A program made the position numbers and the translations under genes. From positions 19,588,873 through 19,652,872 of the forward strand of contig NC_068938.1 in assembly GCF_016801865.2 (NCBI RefSeq): 64,000 bases of DNA, in the 5' to 3' direction. Each line of letters begins with the position of its first letter. Within the stretch, counting starts at the first letter, position 1. Source of the stretch: Culex pipiens pallens. Taxonomy: Eukaryota > Arthropoda > Insecta > Diptera > Culicidae. This document shows positions 33,901 through 43,488 of the stretch, in pieces. The notes under the pieces are model-generated. The model saw only the letters and a program-made list of their open reading frames with translations, did no database searches and had not been told where the DNA came from.

Positions 33901-36900
33901 AATTAAAAATTCAAAAATTTTCAATTTGTGTTTATTTTAGAACTTTACAATTTGATTTTTTAGAAATTAGGATTTCAGAATCTAAAAATCAAAAAATCTT
34001 TGAGTTTATCGATTTGAAAAAATTAAAAAGTTATGATCTTTTTTTTGAAAATTGGTAATTAAAAAATCTTCCAAATTTTGAGTTATAGACTTTAAAAATC
34101 TAAAAATCGTGAGTATTTTATTTTGACATTTGGAAATCAAGATTTTTAAAGTTAGGATCTCTGGAATTTCAAAATTAGAGAATGTTTTGAATTTTAAAAT
34201 ATAAGAATCTTATAATTTTTGAATTTTAAAATCTCATGAAATTTTTATGCTATAAAATCATAGGATAAAAAAAGCTATTATGCTTTTTGAAACCATCTTA
34301 GATCTTCCGATATTTTCAAAATTATGGAATCATAGAATTTACTTTCAATTATTGTATTACAAAAATGAAACTAAACTAAAAAATTTCGAGTTTAAGAAAT
34401 TTTAATTCTACGTAAATTTTATTTATATTATAAAATCAATTTTGTTTTTTTTTTATCGGAAATAATTAATTCTATAATTTTAAACTTGTTTTAATTTTAG
34501 AATTTTACAATTTAAAATTTTTAGAAATGAGGAATTTAGAAACTTAGAATTTAAATATCTTTGAGTTTTAAGATTTCAGCATTTGAGAACACCAGAACTT
34601 TAAATTTTTAGTTTTATTTTTCATTTATAATTGAAGAATTCTTGAATTTTTGGGTTAAGGAAAAAAAAAAAAAGATTCATGTATTTTGCAATTTTGATTT
34701 TTGGAAAGGTTGAATTTGAAAAAAAAGATAATTTGAACTTCAAAGTATGGAATTTTAAAATTTTACAGCTTTGGAATTTAAGAACTTTGGAATGGAAAAA
34801 ACTAAATTTAAATTAAAAAAATGAGATTAAGAATTTTAGAATTGGACAATTTAAAAAAAATAATTTTGAATTTCAAATATTAGTTTTTTTTTACTTCATG
34901 AATATTATATTTATTTATTTTTAGTGTTTAAAAATCAAAATTGAAGAATTCTCATATTTTATTTTTTTTCATAAAAGGATTTTATACTTTAAAAAATATG
35001 AGTTAAGAATTTTCCTAATCTTTGTAAGAATATTAGAATTTTGTTTAATAATTTAAAAAAAAATAACTCAAATTATAATTTTTTTACTAAACAAGTTTTT
35101 TTTTTTAAATTTCAGTATCATGGAATTTTAAATTAATAATATTTTATAATTTAGATAATGTAAAGACAATTTTATTTTTTTTAATCAAGCCTATTTACGT
35201 CAGTGAATGATCACACTAATAAACAACCGGGCAGACGGCTTACAAATGTTAATTTATAAATTTAAAAATTTTACAATTCCAGAAATAAATTAAAAACTCA
35301 TTCAGTACTTTCCCGCCCGTGTGGATCAATCGGACCGCGCACTGGATTCACAATCCAGAGGTCGCCGGTTCGAATCCAGCGGCGGGCGCTCTAAAATTCT
35401 TTGTGTAAATATGGGTATTCGGCGCCGTCGCTCCGTGCCATACTTTCATACACTTAGGAGCCCAGGGCGGCGAAGTCCTTGTAGATAAAAAGGAAGACAC
35501 TAGTGGTTGGTACTAGCAATGGTGGCCGACAGCTATAAAGTCAACTTCGTCGTTTCAGTACTTTTGAGTTTAGGACCCTAAATTTTAAAATATTAATGTT
35601 TTGAATTTTAAACTGATATCAATTTTAATTCTTTAACATTCCAATTTTAGATTTTTCAAATTATTTGATTAACTAAGAATTTTATTTGTTTTAATTTTAG
35701 AAATTGAAAAATCCAAATTTTGGAATTCTGTTATGTATTTTGAACGTAGAAACTAATGATTTTTAGAATTAGAAAGTTTAAGAATCTCAGATTTTTTTTA
35801 AATTTACCTTTAAGCAAACGTTATTATTTCAGAACATATTTTTTTTAAAGTTATTTAGAATTTATAGAATTTTAGAATTCCAGAATTTGAGAATATGTGA
35901 CTTCCATTTTTTTTTTAAATTTATATTCCACTATTAGATATTATATATTTTTTAGACTTTTAGAGGTATTGAGTATTGAAGATAACGATTTAGAATGTTT
36001 TAAATTGGAGAGATTTAAAATGCCAGGTTTTAAAATAATTCCAGTTTTAGATTTTTAATAACGTTATTTTTTTTTTAATTTTGGAGTGTTATTTTTAGAA
36101 GTTTGTAACTAATGAATTTTAAATTCTTTGTAAAGTATTTGAATTCAAGAATTTCAAAATTTAAGAACTAAACATTTGAAAAAGTAGAATTTATGATTTT
36201 ACAAGTTTAAATTTTTTGGAGGATTTCTTTAGGTGGTGGGAGACATTGTTAAACAAGAAAACTTTCAACTCACCGACTTGGACGACGACCGCGACTTCTT
36301 CTTGTGCTTCCGGTTCTTCTTCTTCTTGGACCTCGAATGGTGATGACTGCACGAATCCTCCGCCTCCTTAATAAACTCCTCCCACAACCGCTCGACCTTG
36401 TCCTCCTGCTCGTACAGATCGTACACCTCCAGGTCGGCCACCAACTTCTGGGCCGTCTCCCAGCTATCGACCGCCGACAACCCTGCCTCAATCCAGATAC
36501 TTTTGAGTTCACTTTCGAGCTTACGAATGCGTCGCGTTTCCTCCTTGAGCCGTTCCTTCTCGGCGGCTTCCGCTTTTTCTAGGAGCGAGTTGTAGGTCAG
36601 TTTGACGTTGCCGGCGTCCAGCGTGGCGGAGCGTTTGTCCTCGCACACGACGGTCGCGAAATCTTCAAAGGTCGTGGTGGATTGGACGAAGAATTCCTTC
36701 TCGCGGAGGATCTCCTTGATGACCTTCTTTTCGTCGTGGAAGCGAGCTTTCAGGTTTTCGACGTAGAATTTGAACAGGTCGAGCGGGGTGGAACCGATTT
36801 GGCCGAGCATGGCGGAGAAGCGCAGGTCGGCGGAGATGATGGGGTAGAGTTCGACCCAAAGGGACATGGAGGTTAGTTTGCCTTCCTCGTGGAGGCCGTC

Positions 36901-38211
36901 GAGAAGGGCGAGAAACTGGTCGCGGTTTTTGCGCTGTTGACGCTTGGTGCGCTTCTTCTCGCGCTCCTTCTCTTCGTCTTCTTCGCGTTCGAGGGCGCGG
37001 ATGTGCTCTTCGAAGACGATCAGGGCGTCCTCCTTGTCCATGCCGAGCAGGTTGACGTCGCTCTTGAAGGAGACGTTTTCGAGAAGCATGACTTGGGCCT
37101 CGGACCAGGTCGTTTGGTACGAGACGGTGGTCATGGCCTCGAGGAGTTCGCCGAGGACGCGCATGTTGCGTTTTTTAAGGAGGCGCGATTCTTCCTTTTC
37201 GCGCTTTTGCAGGTTGAAGATGCAATCCTCGTAGATGTCTCGGCGGTCCTGCTCCGGGACGGACTTCCACACGTCCAGACTGGCGAACAGTTCGTCGCAG
37301 CGGTAGAACTTCATGGTCGAGTTCATCTTTTCGGAGGTCATGAGGAACTTTTCCAGGTCTTCCTTGCAGCGTTTGACCTTCAACCGTTGTTCCTCCTTTT
37401 CGTCCTTTTGCTTCTGGGTTTTATAAGCGTTGAATGCTTGCTTCTTCTCCTGGAGCTTCTTAAATACGTTAAACTTGGGGTCCTTCTGGCATATCTTGAC
37501 GCACTGCTCCCAACTCGCACTCGACGGGATGTTCTTCTCCTTGAGAAACTCTTTAAATGCTTCAATCGCCTCCTTCTTGTCTTTGAACTCAATGACCGGC
37601 TCCTCCTCAACAGGAGGCACCTCCTCGACCGCACCCTTCGACGGTGCCGGCTCCTCGGGAACCTCAATCGCGGCCAACGTCGCCGCCATCGCCTGGTCCA
37701 GCGCCGACGAGCTGTTCTCCGCCGAACCCGGCATCACGCCCGAAAACGACCCGAGCGAATCTCCCCCCATTGCCGGCGAAACCACCGGAAGCACCACCGG
37801 TGGAATCATCAACGGCAGCCCCGCAGCCACCGCGCCCAACGTCTTGACCGCCGCTGCCTTGGCCGCTTCCGCCGCCAACCGTTCCGCCTCGACCTTGTCC
37901 TTCAGCTCGGAGTACTCCAACGGCGCCACCCACTGCGACTCCTTCGTGTTCACATTGTGGTAGTACACCTTGCCCTGGTCCGACTTGTACTCCTTCCACG
38001 GACAAGCGGCCAACAGCTTCTCCGCCGGGGACTTCAACTCGTCCGGTTTCTCCCACAAACTTTGCTTCGTCTTGCTGTTGTAGTAGTACATCCGGCCGTC
38101 CGGCGCCTTGTGCTCGGTCCACTCGCTAACCGGCATCGCGGCCATGGCCGTCGGCGGCGGCACACTGAACGGAACCATCGCCGGAAACGGCTGCACCGGC
38201 GGAACGGACAT
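27929..38211 (-). CDS. Prp40 homologue (PRPF40A/B), U1 snRNP splicing factor
   Basis: Exons 38211-36274, 28495-28187 and 28129-27929 join in phase 0 (donors GTGAGT and GTGAGG, acceptors TTTCCAG and ATTTCAG) into 815 residues, close to the usual insect length. Prp40 associates with U1 snRNP and helps bridge the 5' splice site to branch-point factors; its WW domains bind proline-rich ligands. Two WW domains are visible at about 29-57 (WTEHKAPDGRMYYYN to W) and 70-98 (WKEYKSDQGKVYYHN to W). Five or six FF repeats follow, from about 205 to 640, with conserved Phe/Trp in a Lys/Glu-rich setting. Exons 2 and 3 encode an SR/K-rich tail ending in the family motif LSESELESQRAALLAQLNEQ. I chose ATG 38211 because it opens the conserved Pro-rich N-terminus. 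The frame stays open 327 bp upstream, into a transposon. Confidence 0.95.
28545..33290 (+). repeat. Giant octamer satellite, AATTTTAG / AATTTAAG / AATTTTGG
   Basis: About 4.7 kb, roughly 590 units of 8 bp. Blocks: mainly AATTTTAG (28700-29050), AATTTAAG (29055-29985), AATTTTAG (29986-31160), AATTTTGG (31162-31530), AATTTTAG (31540-31945), AATTTTGG (31946-32390, with two TTAG units near 32113), AATTTTAG to about 33290 with short TAAG stretches. The entry into each TTGG block is the same mixed string (TTGG, TTAG, TTGG, TCGG), and both exits read GGAATTTAAGAATTTTAG, so a segment of about 0.8 kb was duplicated. Scattered single-base variants mark blocks. All three plus frames are open in the TTGG blocks; this reflects the unit and is not coding. 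Confidence 0.97.
35312..35553 (+). mobile_element. tRNA-derived SINE with 11 bp target duplication
   Basis: The 5' part (to about 35390) folds like a tRNA. It has an A-box-like TGGATCAATCGG, a perfect B box GGTTCGAATCC, an anticodon arm CTGGA/TCCAG with loop TTCACAA, and an acceptor-like CCCGCC/GGCGGG stem. A tRNA-unrelated body of about 165 bp follows, ending GTCAACTTCGTCG. Direct repeats TTCAGTACTTT lie at 35301-35311 and 35554-35564. This is a polymerase III-type SINE inserted in the Prp40 intron on the strand opposite to the gene. Confidence 0.85.
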
Positions 38212-38539
38212 TTTAACGCGCACAGATTCCACTCGCGAAAAAACCGAAAGCCGCCGCGTCGCTGTCGAAAAATTTGACGTTTGAGCGTGTGAACGCAGCA
38301 GGGTCGAACTCAGAAGGCGCAGTTTGGCGAGTTTGACACACGGAAAACCGGCATTAGTCTTTAAAGACTTATTTTTAGCCTTTTTTGAAGTTAGGTCAGT
38401 ATTGTCAGAAAAAGGCCTAAAAATTAGTCTTTTTTTGGGCCTAAATTTTAGGCTTTCTTTAGAACTTAGCGCAAAACTTAGAAAAAGACTAAATTTAAGG
38501 CTTTTCTGTACTATAAACTTTGGTTCACGATTTGACATG

Positions 38540-39055
38540 TCAAATCAGGAAAAGTTGAAGTTGCCGGTGGTGGTTGCTGTTCGTCGGACAGGGGCAGGAT
38601 TTTGGCCAGTTTGCAGGTAAGTTTTTGTGGTTTTCCTGCCGGAAGGTTCGGCCAGAGTGAGACGGCGGCCGACTCGGCGGCCGAACGAAATGTCCGGGAC
38701 AGGGGCAGGATTTTGGCCAGTTTGTAGGTAAGTTTTTGTGTTTTTCCTGCCGGAAGGTTCGGCCGGAGTGAGACGGCGGCAGAACGAAATACCGGGTTCC
38801 CAAATTCTGGTTCTCGGTACGGTGGAGGAAGACGGGAAGGCGTGTTTTTTTGCGGATGCAGGAGGGAAGCAACTTTTTTTTGTGGACGGCGTGGACGTGT
38901 GGACAGAAAATGGACGTGTGGACAGAAAATCGCGGAATGAATCCGCCGGGGATTGAAATCCAAAGTGGAAGCGAAAAAGGGCAACGAAGCGGGAGTGGAC
39001 AACCGACGGTGGCGGTGAAAATTATGGTGGTGGTGGTTGTGTTTGTGTTAGTGAA
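38540..39055. promoter_or_regulatory. GC-rich block of copy A, candidate promoter module
   Basis: This block stands out in base composition from the AT-rich transposon. It contains a direct duplication (about 38595-38665 and 38700-38765) around GGGGCAGGATTTTGGCCAG, each unit followed by a consensus 5' splice site AGGTAAGT on the plus strand. The same block sits at 52410-52915 in copy B. Both copies point toward a gene. Promoter function is inference. Confidence 0.35.
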
Positions 39056-39060
39056 TAAGT

Positions 39061-39154
<94 letters not shown>
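39061..39154 (+). repeat. (TG)n microsatellite in copy A
   Basis: About 47 TG units, followed by TTTATGTGCTACTCGG and a second short TG run to 39190. The copy B equivalent is slightly different in length. Confidence 0.95.
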
Positions 39155-39157
<3 letters not shown>

Positions 39158-39199
39158 ATGTGCTACTCGGTATGTATGTGTGTGTGTGTGTTAAAAAAT

Positions 39200-40495
39200 T
39201 CAAAAATTCTAAAATCCTAAATTTCTAAAATTCTAAAATTCTAAAATTCTAAAATTCTAAAATTCTAAAATTCTAAAATTCAAAAATTCAAAAATTCAAA
39301 AATTCAAAAATTCAAAAATTCAAAAATTCAAAAATTCAAAAATTCAAAAATTCAAAAATTCAAAAATTCAAAAATTCTAAAATTCAAAAATTCAAAAATT
39401 CAAAAATTCAAAAATTCAAGAATTCAAAAATTCAAAAATTCAAAAATTCAAACATTCAAACATTCAAACATTCAAAAATTCAAAAATTCAAAAATTCAAA
39501 AATTTTAAAATTTTAAAATTTAAATATTTAAAAATTTAAAAAAAAATAAAATTTAAACATTTAAAAATTTAAAAATTTAAAAATTTAAAAATTTAAAAAT
39601 TTAAAAATTTAATAATTTAAAAATTTAAAAATTTAAAAATTTAAAAATTTAAAAATTTAAAATTCAAAAATTCAAAAATTTTAAAATTCAAAACTTCAAA
39701 AAATTCTTAAATTCTTAAATTCTTATATTCTTAAGTTCTTAAATTCTTAAATTCTTAAATTCTTAAATTCTTAAATTCTTAAATTCTTAAATTCTTAAAT
39801 TCTTAAATTCTTAAATTCTTAAATTCCTAAATTCTTAAATTCTTAAATTCTTAAATTCTTAAATTCTTAAATTCTTAAATTCTTAAATTCTTAAATTCTT
39901 AAATTCTTAAATTCTTAAATTCTTAAATTCTTAAATTCTTAAATTCTTAAATTCTTAAATTCTTGAAATCTTAAATTCTTAAATTCTTAAATTCTTAAAT
40001 TCTTAAATTATTTAATTCTTTAATTTTTTTATTTTTTTATTTTTAAATTCTTTAATTCTTTAATTCTTAAATTCTTTAATTCTTAAATTCTTTAATTCTT
40101 AAATTCTTAAATTCTTAAATTCTTAAATTATTAAATTATTTAATTCTTTAATTTTTTTATTTTTTTATTTTTAAATTCTTTAATTCTTTAATTCTTAAAT
40201 TCTTAAATTCTTAAATTCTTAAATTCTTAAATTCTTAAATTCTTAAATTCTTAAATTCTTAAATTCTTAAATTCTTAAATTCTTAAATTCTTAAATTCTT
40301 AAATTCTTAAATTCTTAAATTCTTAAATTCTTAAATTCTTAAATTCTTAAATTCTTAAATTCTTAAATTCTTAAATTCTTAAATTCTTAAATTCTTAAAT
40401 TCTTAAATTCTTAAATTCTTAAATTCTTAAATTCTTAAATTCTTAAATTCTTAAATTGTTAAATTCTTAAATTCTTAAATCCTTAAAATTTCTTA
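39200..40495 (+). repeat. Octamer arrays in copy A
   Basis: Consecutive blocks of AAATTCTA, AAATTCAA, AAATTTAA and AAATTCTT units, with two copies of an interrupting TTTAATTTTTTTATTTTTTT segment near 40020 and 40150. The same order and the same rare variants recur, complemented, in copy B at 50960-52262. Confidence 0.9.
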
Positions 40496-40509
40496 AAAAT
40501 CGAATTTGC

Positions 40510-40754
40510 TTACACGCAGAAAAAAGTTTTGTAGAATCAGCCTGTACGAGGTTTGAATCAACAAAATTTTTGTTGAATATAATCAACGCTGATTTTGCGT
40601 TGAAACAAACCTTGATTTTTTCGATTCAACAAAAGTCTTTTGTTGTTTTGAAAAAGCTGCTTTGACGTTTAGCGTTGATTCAACAAAAAAAAATGATTTT
40701 CAAATCAACAAAACGTTTTGTTGATTCAAATATGCTTTATTTTTCTGCGTGTAA
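40510..40754. mobile_element. 245 bp MITE nested in copy A
   Basis: Terminal inverted repeats TTACACGCAGAAAAA at both ends. The interior repeats the phrase TTGATTCAACAAAA in both orientations, giving a strong stem-loop. The same element sits at the matching place in copy B, so it was present before the larger element was copied. Confidence 0.75.
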
Positions 40755-41009
40755 CTACGCAAATCCAGTTCTGAGATAAACTCTTAAATGAAATCACCCA
40801 ATTTTTAAATAACTATCAAGCTCTCGCAACTCATCTTCAAAATATTGATTTTTTTATTTTCAGGTTAAAGCTGAACGCCTCGTGAATCTGTCGTATTCCA
40901 AAACTACCGAATTACCGAATAAAAGCATTTTTATATATATTTAAATAATATATAACAATATTTTATTTTCTACTGTTTATTCCAGCTATTTTGATCCCCT
41001 AGGCTTTTC

Positions 41010-41790
41010 AGGCATAAAATAAGTATTCCGTCATCTTGGATTTTGTCCGCTTCGATCGCTCCCATTTCCTGCAAAAGCCTAAAAATTAGTCTTTTAAACC
41101 TATAAATAAGTCTTTTTAAGCCTAAAAATAAGTCCTAATCAAGCTCCGCCATCTTGGATATTGTCCGCTTTGACCGCTCCCATTTCCTGCAAAAGCATAA
41201 AAATTAGTCTTTTAAACCTATAAATAAGTCTTTTTAAGCCTAAAAATAAGTCTTAATCAAGTTCCACCATCTTGGATTTTGTCCGCTTTGACCGCTCCCA
41301 TTTCCTGCAAAAGCCTAAAAATTAGTCTTTTAAACCTATAAATAAGTCTTTTTAAGCCTAAAAATAAGTCCTAATCAAGTTCCGCCATCTTGGATTATGT
41401 CCGCTTTGACCCCTCCCATTTCCTGCAAAAGCCTAAAAATAACTCCTTTAAACCTATAAATAAGTCTTTTTAGGCCTAAAAATAAGTCTTAATCAAGTTC
41501 CGCCATCTTGGATTTTGTCCGTTTTGACCCTTCCCATTTCCTGCAAAAGCCTAAAAATTAGTCTTTTAAACCTATAAATAAGTCTTTTTAGGCCTAAAAA
41601 TAAGTCTTAATCAAGTTCCGCCATCTTGGATTTTGTCCGTTTTGACCCCTCCCATTTCCTGCAAAAGCCTTAAAATTAGTCTTTTAAACCTTTAAATAAG
41701 TCTTTTTAGGCCTAAAAATAAGTCTTAATCAAGTTCCGCCATCTTGGATTATGTCCGCTCCGATCCCCTCGCATTCTCGAAAAAGACTAA
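41010..41790 (+). repeat. Seven 119 bp tandem repeats with YY1/Pho-like sites
   Basis: Unit landmarks are CCGCCATCTTGGATT, TCCGCTTTGACC, CCCATTTCCTGCAAAAGCCT, TTAGTCTTTTAAACC and TAAATAAGTCTTTTTA. CCGCCATCTTGG is exact in five units; CCGTCATCTTGG and CCACCATCTTGG occur in the first and third. Spacing is 118-119 bp. The reverse complement contains AAGATGGCGG, a close match to the YY1/Pleiohomeotic consensus. Confidence 0.85.
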
Positions 41791-41875
41791 AATTTAGGCT
41801 TTTTGACGATTACATAAAGCCTAAAATTTAGGCTTTTTCGTACTAAAACGAAACTAGTCTTTTAAAGACTAACCC

Positions 41876-43258
41876 CCCGCATAGTCATGAACTATATAAC
41901 TACTTTATGACAAATAGTTACTCAACTATTTATCAAATGGTCTCTACTATTCATTAAATTGTAACCCAACTATATATGTACGATATATCAAACCATCAAT
42001 TCATCCCAAAATATGTGGTCGATTTTACTAATGGAAAATCGATTGTTGAGGCAGAAAACAATAGGTTGTTCATACATATGTACAATATTTTTATAAACTT
42101 GGATTTTACGTCAAATATCATTGCCCAAAAAATGACTATCCTATAAGTGCCTGAAAAACTACTTTACCGACACGAACTTTGCCGACACTTTAAAAAAACC
42201 GCAAAAATAACCCTACAAGTTGTTGTGTATAACTACATCGTATTAATCAAATTGATTTTGAAGTTCTATCGATATTGGTGAAATGTTGTTACCCGCCATT
42301 ATATGGATGTTATTTTACGTTGCTCCGAACTGCTGCCTGCTTATCCGATTGATCTATAGCGGTTGGTGGTTTTTCAGTGGTTTTTGGGTGACATGTTGTG
42401 TTTAGAAGGAACAAGCACGGGGGCAATATTTTCGATAATCACATAGTCCAAACAATTGACTCATTTTTAGTGAACAGTAATAGGCTACCAGTAGTACACA
42501 TATTTTGGTGTATGGAAAAACACAAAGCCTACCTTTCTAATATTAAGTCATGCATGAGCCCTCGTAACATTTCTTCTTTTGGGAAGGTTTCTGAGAAGCT
42601 GAGGAGAAGTGTGTGTTGAAGGTCTCTATCAGCCAAAACACGGGAGCATTTACTTGATAAAAGTGAAATTTTTGTACCAACGTTTTAACATATATTGGAT
42701 TTATAACTAACTGAATTGTAACTCCATACTGTTGAAATAATCTTTGTGTGTTGGGGAACTATGTGACTTAAGAAATTTTTTAATTCAAAATAGTATGTGT
42801 TAAGTATTTTAACTCTCACTGTAAGTTGACAATTATTTGGAATATACATACTTATCGAAAAAAATGAGCCGCGCATCAATTGTGTTTCTACTATAGCATT
42901 AAAAGTAGGTTTTTTAGTTATTACAGGTTCTGACTATCAAAATCTAAAATCTGTGAATTTTTGCTATATTTCCATAAAGTGATAAATTGTTTGACCTATT
43001 TGACTTGTACCCTTTTTTTCGTTGATCACGTGTCCAAACAAGCCGACTGTTTATGTATAAGTTATTGTACCCAAATATTGTCAAAAAGAGTTAGAATCAT
43101 TAGATTTACTTCAATAAAAAACTCATCTTGACAGCAGTTTCATTAAGGTTTTGTATAGTGCCGTAACTATATGATAATGGTTAAGTATGTGGTAACTACA
43201 TCTCTTTTAGTAGTAATATAGTTTGGACTATTCCCCCGATGGTTTTTGATTATGCGGG
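41876..43258. mobile_element. 1.38 kb transposon nested in copy A
   Basis: The termini CCCGCATAGTCATGAAC and, complemented, CCCGCATAATCAAAAAC are inverted repeats. It is flanked by CC on both sides. Copy B carries the empty site (AGACTAACCCATCATT), which proves insertion and a 2 bp duplication. The interior has repeated TAGTTAC/GTAACTA motifs near both ends and no convincing transposase frame. Confidence 0.85.
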
Positions 43259-43488
43259 CCATCATTAGGCTTAAAAAGACTTAACACGGTTAGGTTCGAT
43301 AAAGCCTAATTTTAAGTCTTAAAAGACTAATGTCGGCTTTGCGTGCACCTGTCGGAGGTGGATTCTGCATGAAGAGCACCCAAAATTAACCCAGATCCAA
43401 TTGTACGTGCACCTCTGACAAGCAAATTTGTTTTGATTTTTGGGGCTTGTGGAAGATTAAAGGTTTTGGTGTACTTCCGGACTCTGAA

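Larger units (their letters stand above)
28496..36273 (-). other. 7.8 kb intron of Prp40
   Basis: It separates the WW/FF exon from the SR/K tail exons. The 3' two thirds is the octamer satellite at 28545-33290. 33300-36240 is AT-rich decayed repeat sequence holding one SINE. No coding sequence. Confidence 0.85.
38339..43345 (+). mobile_element. Copy A of a 3.6 kb non-autonomous DNA transposon
   Basis: Terminal inverted repeats CACGGAAAACCGGCATTAGT (left) and, complemented at the right end, CACGCAAAGCCGACATTAGT. A 2 bp target duplication (CA) flanks it. After removing a nested 1.38 kb insertion it is about 3.62 kb. Order inside: palindromic AGTCTTTAAAGACT and TAGGC motifs, a GC-rich block with an internal duplication (38550-39050), a (TG)n tract, octamer arrays, a 245 bp MITE, seven copies of a 119 bp repeat, then terminal palindromes. 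No transposase frame. The GGAAAACC end lies 127 bp upstream of the Prp40 ATG. The superfamily is not recognised. Confidence 0.85.

Noticed and set aside
35312..35390. Functional tRNA-Val (anticodon CAC)
   Set aside because: The acceptor and T stems have mismatches, the sequence is unlike usual tRNA-Val, and a target duplication about 240 bp apart shows it is the head of a SINE.
36889..38277. 462-codon plus-strand frame opposite Prp40
   Set aside because: A shadow of the GC-rich Prp40 exon with no domain; the minus strand has clear WW and FF repeats.
38511..39002. 163-codon frame in the GC-rich block (and its twin at 52460-52951)
   Set aside because: Proline/Ser/Arg-rich composition, an internal direct DNA duplication and no recognised domain; the identity between copies only reflects transposon copying.
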